Origin: Aricia agestis
Taxonomy: Eukaryota; Arthropoda; Insecta; Lepidoptera; Lycaenidae
Length of the DNA stretch: 64,000 bases
Assembly: GCF_905147365.1 (NCBI RefSeq)
Contig: NC_056417.1
Location: forward strand, 952,501-1,016,500
Direction: 5' to 3'
Shown: positions 33,649 to 44,859 of the stretch, piece by piece
How the letters are laid out: each line of letters opens with the position of its first letter
Position numbering within the stretch: position 1 is the stretch's first letter
Made by a program: the position numbers and the translations under genes
Notes under the pieces: model-generated
What the model was told of the DNA's origin: nothing
What the model saw: the letters and a program-made list of their open reading frames with translations, nothing else
Database searches by the model: none

Positions 33649-33950
33649 CATGGGCGTACCCAGGTTCTGGGCCAGGGGAGGGCAAATTACCCAGGTTCTG
33701 GGCCAGGGGGGGGGAGCAAATTACGCAGATTCTAGGCCAGGGGGGGGCAAATCAGATTTTTTATAAGCTAGGTGTTTATAAAGAATAAAAAATTAATAAT
33801 TTTTAGTTGTAAAAATATTGTATTGCAAACAAATGGCAAAATTCGTTTTATTATTTTTAATTTTTATAGATGAAAGTACTATATAATATACTTAGTAGGG
33901 ACGTCAACATGATCCAGGGGGGGCAGCTGAACCCCCTCGGTACGCACATG
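33649..33950. mobile_element. MITE with catgggcgtacc ends and ggttctgggccagggg subrepeats
   Basis: Ends catgggcgtacc / ggtacgcacatg are inverted. Three subrepeats of the ggttctgggccaggggg type lie near the left end. A second copy is at 59764-60024, truncated on the right. Confidence 0.75.
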
Positions 33951-34034
33951 ATTATATTACATATTAATCATAAAAATCAAAGAAAATTTTCTTTGATAAT
34001 GAAATACATCTGCATTTTCCATTTTTATTTTGCA

Positions 34035-35492
34035 CTAGCTGTTGCCCGCAACTTCGTCCGCGTGAATGTGTGTTATTAAAATCGAGATTTACAAAATTGA
34101 ACACCCATCTACGACTATTTTATTTGGATCTACATTACACACGAAATTTTTAATGCACCACGAAAATAAACTATAATTATAGAAATTGTAACTGTACAAA
34201 GTATAGCTAAATTAATATTGGAATTTGTTGTGTTAGACTGTTGCCAATAATAATTATGACAAAAACGCTTGAAGGCACGGATTAATTTCCTGCTGTCCAC
34301 GATCACCGTAGTATGCGACATCAGATTTACACTGTAGGTTGTCTAGCATTGTAGTTCTTTCGTCTTGGCAGAAAAAACTCTCCCAGAGAACATGATTCAA
34401 ACATACTGCCTTCGGTCGTACATATTCTACCATTTCTACCTATGTGCTCGTCCGATGCTAGTAACTTAGATCCGTAAAGTTTGACTTTAAAATGTCCATG
34501 GCTGGTAACGAATTGAGATACGCAGTGGTCAATATCCATCCAGTGTTTGGATAAGCGTTTACGAATATTAGGAAGAGTTTTAAAGATCGACCTTTGCTAG
34601 AATTGGTAATCACTTTGGTTGTCGTTGTAAATTCCGAGGAGTTTCTTCAATTCCATTACTTATCAAGTCACCGTTTTTAGGGTTCTGTCCCAAAGGGTAA
34701 AAACGGGACCCTATTACTATAAGACTTCGTTGTCTGTCCTTCTGTCTATCTCCAGGCTGTATCTTAAGAACCGTTATAGCTAGAGTTCTGAAATTTTTAC
34801 AGATTGTGTATATCTGTTGCCGCTATAATAACAAATAGGTACTGAAAACAAAATAAAATCAATATTTAAGGGGGGCTCCCATACAACAAACATGATTTTT
34901 TTGGCCTTTTTTGCTCGATACCAATAATTACAACAGGCAGGCAGTTGAAATTTTCACAGAATCCTTAAATATATGTTTTATTTAATAATTAATAATAAAA
35001 TTGGAATATAATTAAAATTTAAGGGGGGCTCCCATACAAAAACACAACTTTTGGCCTATTTTTTCTCTATAACGGTACGAAACCCTTCGTGCGTGAGTCC
35101 GACTCGCACTTGGCCGATTTTATTGTAAACATGGTATCAAATTCGGGCAATCTCTACAACAAAAAAAGAATTTTGAAAATCTGACCACAAACAGCAAAGT
35201 AAACATTAACTCCTCCTTTTTTTAAAGTCGGTTAAAAAAAGTATCTAAGATGATGACCAGGGATGTAAGGTATCATCATGCCAAATTTCATTGAAATCAG
35301 TCCAGCGGATTCAGAGATTAGCCTGTACAAACAGACAAACAGACAAACAGACAAACAGACAGAGAAACAAAAATTTCAAAAACAGTTAAAATGTATTCTA
35401 CTACTCTTCTAATATGCCCCTGACTTGTTTTTTCAAGTTTATTTTCAATGTACAAAAATTTTACCTCTACGATTTTATTATAAGTATATAGA
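34035..35492 (-). mobile_element. Non-autonomous Helitron, copy B (inverted)
   Basis: Reverse-oriented copy with ends CTAG at 34035 and TC at 35492. It is near-identical to copy A over 1.46 kb, and both 70-codon and 63-codon ORFs match residue for residue. It shares with A, against C and D, four rather than two tctgtttg units and the variant gggacagaaccc. Confidence 0.87.
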
Positions 35493-35532
35493 TATGTATG
35501 GTTGAAAAGTTGTTAAAAATATATTTGTTTAG

Positions 35533-35679
35533 ATTATTCAATACATAGCTCCACAGTCGATTACCCACTCTGGTATGTGGTATTACTTTTACACGGATGA
35601 TTCGTTCTCCATCATCATGGATTTCGAAGAGTTCATGAACATGATTGTGTTAGCGGATGTCAATGGACAAGCTACATGA
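35533..35679 (+). other. Orphan terminal-exon-like ORF
   Basis: A TTTGTTTAG acceptor is followed by 48 sense codons and TGA. The peptide is not repeat-like: it includes SGMWYYFYTDDSFS then MDFEEFMNMI and is rich in aromatic and acidic residues. I do not recognise it. No matching upstream exon was found apart from the distant THAP fragment, so it may be a relic of the same element or of a retroelement. Confidence 0.3.
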
Positions 35680-35989
35680 TATTATATTTATTTATTTAAA
35701 TCAGTATATTATGTTAGTCACTATATATAATTTTAATAAGTGATTATTATATTTTAAATATTAATAAGTAAGGTACTTGATTTTGACAATTAGTTAGCTA
35801 AAAATGGGCGGGAGGATTATTTACTTCCGTTATAACTTCCTCTTCTCATATTATCTAAAATATGAGAAGTACATTAATTAATATTTAGAATTATGTACTT
35901 AACTTATTCTTAGCCATTCTTAATTTTAATGTATTTCTTTATGATTTTGCTATATTTGAATTGTCAACGGAAGTTCGTTTCTTTTGTGT

Positions 35990-36120
35990 AAAATGGTATA
36001 AAAGCCAGCCATATTGCATTGATTGATTCATTCTGTAATTAACTTTGAGACATGTAAGGTAAAACTCTGCTCGAATAAATATCGCTCAATGTATAATTCA
36101 AGACTTTTACTATTCTCTAA
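35990..36120 (+). promoter_or_regulatory. TATA-containing promoter/LTR-like segment
   Basis: A TATAAAAG box at 35997-36004 is followed about 25 bases later by a cattctg initiator-like site, and then by an AATAAA. That is the compact promoter plus poly-A layout of a solo LTR. LTR borders could not be fixed. Confidence 0.3.
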
Positions 36121-36530
36121 CAATTGCTTTGGAATTAGTTTGTGCTCTATAATTTTTAATTAGGTAAACAACCTGTTTTTAGTAATAAGTAATAACTAAG
36201 AAGATGATCTTACAAATAAATAAATACAAAGTAAAAATCATATTCAATGAATTTGAAATAATATTTCATGATCGTGTATAATTATTAAGTAAATATAGCT
36301 TTCGATAAGTACTGATTGTCCGCGGAAAAAGTCTGCGGAAATATTATGAAGTCCACAATCAATAATAATTTGACTCATTACTTTTTATTGTGCTAAAAAT
36401 ATGTATAAACAATTACCAAAAAAGTGCAGTGACTTGTATGAGAATCATATGAAAAAAGCGCCCGTGAGTTTCCGCCGTCAACCGACCCGCGGCGTTACCG
36501 TAGCTTAGCAACGATATCCAAGAGGCCTAT

Positions 36531-37049
36531 AGTCTTAAAAGAAATAATTATTTATGGTAGCAATGGTCCTTATTTAATAATTTAATGTTAATATTATAAC
36601 ATTTTATCTTTAAACAGACAATATTAATTGAGGTTTATGGTTATGATACTTTTGTTACAAAATTGTTAATTATAAATCTATTGAATACTTGATTTATGAT
36701 GATTTCCAGGATGATTGTAACTACAAATCATTGTGTTTATGATATTAGATGCAAATCCTGGGTAGTCAGACGCGGGGCGGAGTGACACGTCATTGGGGTT
36801 GTATATAAGGCGGATTGTTTGATGAAGGGGGCTCACTCTCTCTCTTGCCGTAAGCCTTGTCACTCTGCCTCCTGTCAATGTGAATTGAATCAAATCAAAA
36901 TTGTTTTATTTCTGAATAAATTTAAATGTTTTCAGAAAGTCCTACATGATGCCTACCACCGGTTTGAGTACTTTGAGTACCAATTGGCTCTGAGTACTTC
37001 AAACAAAGATCGTTATAAGTTAAGTATTTAAAGTATTTTATTGGTTTAA
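36531..37049 (+). other. Second promoter/poly-A-like segment and dispersed repeat
   Basis: A tatataagg box near 36801 is followed by an AATAAA near 36915 and then by tgcctaccaccggtttgag. The latter is inverted at about 43100-43125 in the first unknown gene's intron 1, so it is a dispersed repeat. Possible LTR relic. Confidence 0.3.
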
Positions 37050-37110
37050 ACGCTTCTAGGCCTTTTGGCTAAAATCAGACTGTTCTGTTCTTTTCAGCTT
37101 AATAATTGGT
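37050..37110 (+). pseudogene. U2 snRNA pseudogene (5' part)
   Basis: cgcttctaggccttttggct, followed by tctgttcttttcagcttaat, matches the conserved 5' end of U2 snRNA (stem-loop I and the ttctt.tcagcttaat block). It carries substitutions and lacks the branch-point-recognition GUAGUA. The remainder of U2 is absent, so it is a dead, truncated copy. Confidence 0.75.
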
Positions 37111-38025
37111 TTTTCAGAAAAGTTGTTTCGATTGCTTATGAAAATGAGGAAAAGCTAAGTGAATTGTACTTGTAAAGTATTAAAGTGTTTGTATTGTATT
37201 TACAAGTGTAATAAATCATGTCTTATTACTCTTGTTTATGATTTATACAATACTTTCATTTTGCAAGCCCAAGCCATTTCTGACACGTGCGTGAGTCCCT
37301 ACTGATTGGCCACCCGCGGGTGGTACTTACAGTTCGATACCTATTCTTGCGAGTGGGACAGGCCTGCCTTAACTATAACCGGAAAAATTGACAGATGTCG
37401 TATGAGAATATGGGGTGTTTGAACGCCATATTTAACTTTAACTATAACCACGCCTCTGGTGCACCCCAACCATAAGATGATATGGTTGACACTTCTCATA
37501 TTCCTTGCTACGGGTTTTTTTTACAAGAAAACAAAAAGATCAAAATGTAATCAATTATATTCCATCTACAAAAACAAATGTTTCCTATAATTGTAAATGA
37601 ATAAAAATGAAAAGTTGCTAAATGCTAACTTATTAATATAAAATTATAAATTTTAACTGAAAATTATTGTTACGAAAATATTTGAAAAATGTCAGATGCA
37701 TGAGATGGAACTTAGGCCAATAGAGATTAACACTGTTAAATCGAAATCAAATCGATAAAAAGGGCGGCCATTTTAAATCACCGGCGCCACTCTGAAACGT
37801 CAGTACGAAATCGATAATTTCGATTGCAATTCCTTTACGAAGTGATTCGATATTTTTAAATTATCGATTAATTTTCTTAGGTACCTTCCCTACTATTGTC
37901 AATTATAATGTGTCACCCATATCATCAAAACGCACAAACTATAATTATTGATATTAATAGAAATTTAATACCTACATAAAAAACTCAGTGTTGCCAAGTG
38001 CCAACTATTCAAAACGTTTTCCCCC
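37111..38025. other. Intergenic repeat-derived DNA
   Basis: A stretch near 37395-37470 (gagaatatggggtgtttg...cgccatatttaacttta) recurs at 38256-38330, inside the next MITE. Several tcgat-rich words occur at 37740-37870. No gene is seen. Confidence 0.45.
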
Positions 38026-38514
38026 TAAAGCGTTCCACTTGTCCTATTTAGGAAGTCCTAGCTAGGATCCTAAAAAAATTAGTCAAGTGGAATAACATTT
38101 AGAAAGCTAGGATCCTAGCTAGGATCCTAAATCGGAAAAAAATGTGGCTCCTCAATGACTAAATCAGTGTTGCCAGATGGTTTCAACCTTTTATCTGTAG
38201 TGGGAACTGCTAAATCTATATTAAAGTCAATTTATTAACTTAACTTAACTTAGACTATGAGAATATGGGGTGTTTGGACGCCATATTTAACTTTAGCTTT
38301 ACCCACGCCTCTGATGCAACCCAGTCTGAAGAAATTACCTATGAATGGATTTCAACATAATATAAATTGACTTTAATACAGATTTAGCAGTTCCCACTAC
38401 AGATAAAAGGTTGAAACCATCTGGCAACACTGATTTAGTCAGTTAGAAGCCACATTTTTTTCCGATTTAGGATCCTAGCTTTCTAAATGTTATTTAAAGT
38501 GGAATAAGCGCTTA
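38026..38514. mobile_element. MITE family M1, palindromic copy
   Basis: The two halves are inverted copies: agcgttccacttgtcctatt...gtttcaaccttttatctgta, and the reverse on the right. The centre near 38240-38330 is filled by another repeat. Related to the element at 29892-30925. Confidence 0.8.
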
Positions 38515-39292
38515 AACCAACTTCAAAACCCATAGATTAAGTATTATAGTATAGATGTAGTCTTAGCCCGTCATCGCGTGCCATTTTGTGCTTATTTTCA
38601 TACAAGTAGTGTGCGTTTATTTTCTTGAATATTTCTATTTGTCGATTATTTCGAAGCACATTATGATACAGGAAAGAAAGTCAATTAGTTCATAATATCG
38701 ATTAACTATAGATCAAGTGATGAGAATCCGTAAACACACATAAAAAGCTATGCAATTTTTATAGCCAAATTATTAATTGATGTGACATTTTTAGTACTAA
38801 TGCCTTATATAGCACGAATAAGGGATTATTAATCTTATAATCTTTTTAGCTTACAAAAATACCGATTGAAAAGCCCAAAAAACGTTATTCAAAACTTACG
38901 TATATAATGTTAAATCCACGTGTTTGAGGCATTCTTTGACCATTCTTATAGTTTATTATTTAGCGGAACCACAAAACTCAACAATATCTAGCATTAAATG
39001 TTCACTAAAAACCTTTATTAACACTTTTATTACATGAAATATGCCGACCGACTCCTTTGTTATGTCCTAGTAAGTAGGACATAACATTACACGCTTTCGA
39101 CGCTTATACACCGATATAAGGCTCTCTCCAGTCTATAGTACCTCAATGACAAAGTCAGCTGTCAGTGCTAGTTATATACAAAGCATAGAATTAATCATAA
39201 ACCTATACGACAGTATATATTAAGTCTATGACCCAAAATCACTCTGACATTGGCAACTCACTGAGGCCGCCATAAAAAAGAAGAAGAGTTTT
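38515..39292. other. Intergenic DNA before the first unknown gene
   Basis: Contains the short hairpin ttatgtcctagtaagtagga near 39060. Nothing else was recognised. Confidence 0.4.
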
Positions 39293-39683
39293 TGGAAGAA
39301 TGTGAAAGAGTGATGTTGTGTTTTTATATTATTTTCCTAAAATTGTGTTATCTGGGTTTTTAATGTGTAATATTGGTAGGATATTAACCATTAAATATTC
39401 GTTATCGTGCACAAGTGTGGGAGAGTGATGTAATAACCAGAAACGTGCTCTTTTGTGTTCCCTCCAAAACTCCATCAAAAGTTTCAGTAAAGCGTCCTAC
39501 CACTTTACTGAATCGACCGACTTGACTTCTTGACTGTATTGACTTTATACTTAGACTTTGACTAGACTTTAGACCTGACTGACCTGACGATAATATAGAA
39601 AAAATTGTATAAAGAATATTGTTTTCCCGCCATAAAATTATACTCGACACTGGCCATGGTTATAGCCGAAGTGCCATTATAAG

Positions 39684-39695
<12 letters not shown>
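39293..39695 (+). promoter_or_regulatory. Upstream block duplicated before both unknown genes (copy 1)
   Basis: About 400 bp closely match 50465-51935, the region before the second gene: for example gtgttccctccaaaactcca and ctcgacactggccatggtt. It probably contains the promoter and/or a 5' non-coding exon of each gene, given its place 0.5 kb before the start codon. A 39-base A run follows at 39684-39722 only in this copy. Confidence 0.6.
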
Positions 39696-39724
<29 letters not shown>

Positions 39725-40222
39725 AGAAGAAGAACTTGCAAGTCTCAACTGTCACTTCTCGGGTTGAGAGGTTGCATGTGTGTTCCAAAGAGAATATAAT
39801 CACTACGTTTTACTTTTTAGTGTGTTCCAATTTGCTAAAATTTTATAAACATAAAACATGTTTCGTTCGTCATCGGCCGTACTTTATGTGTCTCTGACCT
39901 CTATTTTATAATCTTTTTTCGAATTCGAGTCTCGAGAGTGTTGTGAAGTGCTGGAATGTTCTACCTTAGTATACACATAAGCCGACATCCTACAGACTCT
40001 CAGATCCCGCAACTATAACAGCGGGAAACCAATTATATAGCGAAAACTTATCGTAAGTACTCTTCTGTTTCAAAAAGTTAACCGCATTGTTCTTTGACGC
40101 ACAGTGATGTGATTATTACGATATAATTATTATTGTCCTTAGAATTTCGAGAGTTCGGTAGAATCGAAACCTTGACGTAACTCTTCTTGAAAACACACAA
40201 CAGCTGGTAAGAGACTGCAACG

Positions 40223-43200
40223 ATGACGAGTAATATGAACCAATGGTACTCCAAGTCGTCCATCATGAAAGACTTGGCCCAAGTGACAGGAACCCGTATG
40301 GATTCAATTGAAGTTGTTGATGAAACACCACCACCCAGGAGATATTACAATGAAGGTAGGATTTAGGAATGAGGTATTTTAAAAAGGTAGATTTCAATAT
40401 GGAACAATTTTAGAATAATTGTCAATTTTTAATTCATCAGTTGTTTTGTATAATTTTTGGATTTCATCTGAGACAAGCTGAGGTTATATTTTGGATTTAA
40501 ATAATGTGTTAGTTATTTACTTTCTAATATTGAGTATTTTTAAAGTTTATGTTTTCTTTCTATAAACCAGTATTTATTGAAACAAACATTTTAGATAAGC
40601 CATCAATGAAATTGACAAATTGATAAACTTCTGTTAAATAATCTCAGAAACCAGTCATTAAAGACTAATAAGTAATATGTTAGAAAATAGTTAACTCAAA
40701 TCTGAGCAAATAAATTTTGTTTTTCAAGAAACAATGTAATCATTTCTGTAATTTAGCCTTACTCAGATTGTTGCTTTGCATATTGCATCATGATTCATAT
40801 TGACATAGTTTAAAATAAGTATATGAAAAGTAAACAAAATAATAATTTGTCATGACTCATGATTCATGATACCAGAGACTAGACATACATATAATTATGA
40901 TACCTAACCTAATTTGAAATAACTTTTATACATATCATAATCTGGGGGCAGTGCCCCCGCTAAGATGAGCCAAGGGAAGCGCGCAAGGGCACTACCTACC
41001 TTTTCTCGAAACGTTTCGTCGTATTTTTGAACCCTCGTAACTTTGGTTTGAATAATGCCAGATAGTTGAAATTTTTAAGATATAGTGACATGGGTATAGT
41101 TATTAAATGCGCAAAGTTTGAATATCGTAGCTATTATACTTTAGATTTTATAGGTGTCCAAAAATCCACAATTTGGTCACTGACTCACCGATCATCAAAA
41201 CTGTTAGGGTACTTCCTGAAGTCTTAGAAAGCTGAAATTTGGTATGTAACATGATATTAGTACTAAAACAACAAAAAAATTATCAAACCCAACTTAACCT
41301 ATATCCGTACCATTATAGAGCAAAATTAGGCAAAAATTTGTGTTTTTTGTATGGGATTTAATTTTAATAATTAATTTAATTTAATTCCCTTAATTTTTTA
41401 TTTTATTTTAATATTATTATTAAATATTAAAGTACACATATAACTGAGGACTTTGAGAAAAATTCAAGTACGTACCTGTTGCCATTATTGATATAGAGCA
41501 AAAAAGGCCAAAAAAAATCATGTTTGTTGTATAAAAATAAAATAAAATAAATATTAAAGGGGGGTTCCCTTTAATATTAATTTTATTTTATTTTTAGTAT
41601 TTTTTGGTACAGCGGCAATAGATAATATACATAATCTGTGAAAATTTCAACTCTCTAGCTATTACCGTTGTTGAGTTACAGCCTAGAGACAGACAGACAG
41701 ACAGACGGACAGACGGAAAGACAACGAAGTCTTAGTAATAGGGTCCCGCTTTTTCCCTTTGGGTAAGTAAGTTCAAAGAATAGTCGTAGTCTTAGCATTT
41801 CTTTGCAAATATTTAATTAATCAGAATATTTCATTAATTAGATTAATAATAATAATTAGTTACTTAACTATCAATCTATTTCAAGTTTACTTAAACTTGA
41901 AACAGATTGATTAGAAATTTTAGGGTAATTAATATAGTAGGTCTTAAAATATATTTTTAATGCAAAGAACATCGGTTTACGGTTAGTTAAAAACAAAAAT
42001 AGTTGCCTAGAAAGTTAAACGGGTATACCAAACATCTTCGCATCATTGATAGTGCGATGTAGGTGCCCAACAGTGACATCTCTTGTCGATTAGAGTGCAT
42101 TACCAACTATATAAAAATATTCGTGCAAGCTATATCGCGATGTAGCCGACCAGCAGCGACATCTATTATTATCAAAAGGAAAAAATAATATTAAATTAAT
42201 TTTGTTTTTAGTATTTATTGCTATAGCGGCAACAGAAATACATAATTGATGAAAATTTCTACTTTCTAGTTCTACTGTTCTTGAGATGCATCCTAGAGAC
42301 AGATAGACATACAGACAGACGGACAGCGGACAGACATCGAAGTCTCAGTAATAGAGTCCCGTTTTTACCCTCTGGGTACGGAAATCTAAATGAAATACAC
42401 CCAAAAAAAATCGGCCAAGTGCGAGTCGGACTCGCGCACGAAGGGTTCCGTACTGTAAACTGTAATAGAGCGAAAGGAGGGGAAAAAATTGTGTTTTTGT
42501 ATGGGATACCTACGTATATAATGTGGTATATAATAATAGAGGATTTTGTGAAAATTTCAGAAGTCTAGCTATAGCGGTTCTTGAGATACAGCCTGGAGAC
42601 AGACAGACGGACAGACATCAAAGTCTCAGTAATAGGCTGACGAATAACAAAATGGTCAAGCCACCGATTTTGGCTAATGTGTAGAGTTTTTAGATTCTTC
42701 TCGTGCAGCTGATACATTATAATATTATTATCAAATATTTCGCCGCGCTTTAGTGTAAAATTAAGGTTTTTAGATCTAGGGCTGAGTATGTAAGGTTAGA
42801 AACTTGGCTCTACATGAGATCTCACTACTTTTTGACACGACGAACTATAATATTATGTTCTCATCTCGGCAACATTTTTACATGAAAATGTTTTTGGTGG
42901 GATACATATATATTTTTAATGGTTATTTAACTGCTACCATATCTAATGTATGAAATTTTTTATTTTGTTGCCAAACCCCTCCAAAACATCTGGACCATTT
43001 TGATGAAATTTGTAATAATTATCTGGTGGATCTGAAAATCAGCCAACATCCATTTTATGGTAAAATAATGTTTGCTGGCTAAGCTAGTTATTTATTATCG
43101 ACTGGTGCGAACCGGTGGTAGGCACCAGTAGTATCAACATTCTGAAAGTATTTGTTACAAATCTATTCAGAAATAAAACAATTTTAATTATATTTTATTT

Positions 43201-44859
43201 ATTTTTATCTCTAAACACAAAATTATTATCATAGAATTTAAAGATTTGCTCTTGTCACCAGATATGTCAGAGATTATGGATAGATATGGGGAAATTATGA
43301 CAGAAAATGTACCAAATGTAGCTCTGACTCCAGATCTCAACGGCATTACACAAATGTTGAGAATGGTAAGCTATATATTATTTTGTTACAATACAATGTT
43401 AATATAGTTAATAAGCATGCCAAAGGAATGCAAAAGTATCAAAATGTAGATTTCCAATAAATAGTAGTTACAATGGTTTGTAATATCAGATAAAAATGAT
43501 TAAATGTATTATGATATATACCTCATGTTGTAACTTGTAACTGCTTTAAAATACATAGCTTATGTGGAGATGTAATATGTATAACTTTTTTTTACTAAGT
43601 TACTTACTACTTCTGTTTTCAAAATATATTTTTTTGGTAGGTTGAGAAAGAGACAGTTGATCAGTCAAAATATAACACTGCGGAAAACCCACCTGTCGCT
43701 AATGATGATATACTCACAATAAGCAAATTAAACCCTGAGGTGAAAGAGTTCTTGCCAGGAGGATGTGCCCAAGAAAATGGTGTTCCAACTACTTCAAATG
43801 CAAAAATTCCATCCAAAGAATTGAAATCTAGTCCTCAGTGCAATAGTAAAGTGGAAATAGAAGACTTGCCTCATATTAGCAACGGCAATGAAAAAAATGG
43901 AGATACGGCTTTGCCAGCCAACAATATTAAAGAAATGAGGGAACAACTAAAAACGAAAATATCGAGTAATGCAAACAGAAATTGTGTCAAAAGCAAGCGT
44001 GAGAAGAACATTGCCATAGCTTCATTGCTGAAGCTCTGCTTACAGCCACCAGAAGGTAAATTTGATATCTAGCAGTTTTTTTAACCATTTTTTTTCAAAC
44101 TTATTTTTTTTTTAATTCTTGACAGGAAATTCACAGAACATAAATGGAGATACAAACAAAGCTCCCTTAAAACTTCTACCGCCCGATTACTATGAGACTA
44201 CCAACATTAAGGATGCAAATGGAGCTCTTCAAGAAATAAATGGAGCATCAGATAAGTGTGACGAATTTGGAAAAGAAAATACTGTTATTGGTCTACCCAA
44301 ATTAAATTCTACTACCAATGACAATGCGAATATGAACGGAATAGTTTCTACGACAAATATCCAATGTGATGAGGATGTACAGGATTCCGTTAAGAAGGTG
44401 GAGAATTGGCTGGCGCGTGTGAACTTAGAAAATGATGAGAGCCCTGAACAAATTTCACCAGAGAAGGACCAATCTCAAAGTCCTCAAACCCCGCCCAAAA
44501 AAACAAAGAAAGCTACCGGTCCTCCAACCTTATTCCTCGGGCCGGTGACGTTTAAAAAGAAGGAAGTCGTTAAATCCAACTCACCGAGTATATCATCGGA
44601 AGCCACTACCAGAAAGACTCCAACCTCAACATACGTCCCCTCAGCGTATGCAAGTGAGCTCTCTCGCTCGTATAACGAGAGGGCCAAAGCTAGGAACGAA
44701 ATACGAGATGACATATTCAGTAGATTGTATAAGGAACTAGACAAAAGAGACGAGGCTCATAAAAAAAAACTGGCCGAGGCTGAATTAGCAGCTACGGTGA
44801 CATCCGACCAAGATGACGAAGACATAGTCAGTAATATGGTGCAAATTACAGAACCATAA
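40223..44859 (+). CDS. Unknown protein with a PAM2-type PABP-binding motif (paralogue 1)
   Basis: Four exons, 40223-40355, 43235-43365, 43641-44055 and 44126-44859, with intron phases 1, 0, 1, encode 470 aa. No catalytic domain, signal peptide or membrane segment is seen; most of it looks disordered, N/S/K/E-rich. Residues 116-129 read SKLNPEVKEFLPGG, a close fit to the PAM2 consensus (LNPxAxEFxP) that binds the MLLE domain of poly(A)-binding protein. The first 36 residues (WYSKSSIMKDLAQVTG), a KREKNIAIASLLK block near residue 208, and a YVPSAYASEL...YNERAKARNE helix near the C-terminus are shared with the gene at 53184. A P/K-rich linker with PPTLFLGPVTFKKK lies between. A post-transcriptional role is inferred from PAM2 alone. 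I do not recognise the family. Confidence 0.75.
40940..41770 (+). repeat. Dispersed repeats in intron 1 of paralogue 1
   Basis: A gggggcagtgcccccgctaa-type repeat (second copy near 45350) runs into the lepidopteran dispersed repeat with a tcttagtaatagggtcccg end near 41720-41760. Confidence 0.6.
42187..42650 (+). repeat. Two tandem copies of the lepidopteran dispersed repeat
   Basis: A 3' half-copy (42187-42390) is followed head-to-tail by another copy that starts cggccaagtgcgagtcgga (about 42410) and ends near 42635 with agtctcagtaatagg. Confidence 0.65.
43722..43763 (+). other. PAM2 motif coding segment
   Basis: Encodes SKLNPEVKEFLPGG (residues 116-129). The Leu, Pro, Glu-Phe and Pro anchors match known PAM2 peptides; valine replaces the usual alanine. 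Confidence 0.65.

Larger units (their letters stand above)
33117..36530. mobile_element. Possible remnant DNA transposon bounded by an 18-bp inverted repeat
   Basis: ataggcctcttggatatc at 33117-33134 is exactly inverted at 36513-36530. A THAP-type fragment begins about 130 bp inside the left end, and an orphan terminal-exon-like ORF lies at 35533-35679. THAP domains are the DNA-binding heads of P-element-type transposases, which suggests a decayed transposon now filled with MITEs and Helitron B. No target duplication could be confirmed. Confidence 0.35.

Noticed and set aside
39402..39650. Minus-strand 82-aa ORF similar to one at 50698-50937
   Set aside because: The similarity follows from the duplicated upstream block. 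It has no splice or domain support and does not extend. A 3-base indel keeping frame is noted but is not enough.
39619..39897. 92-aa lysine-rich ORF
   Set aside because: Translation of the A run and its flanks.
42281..42568. 95-aa ORF over tgacagacagacggac-type repeats
   Set aside because: Spans two tandem dispersed-repeat copies. Not a gene.
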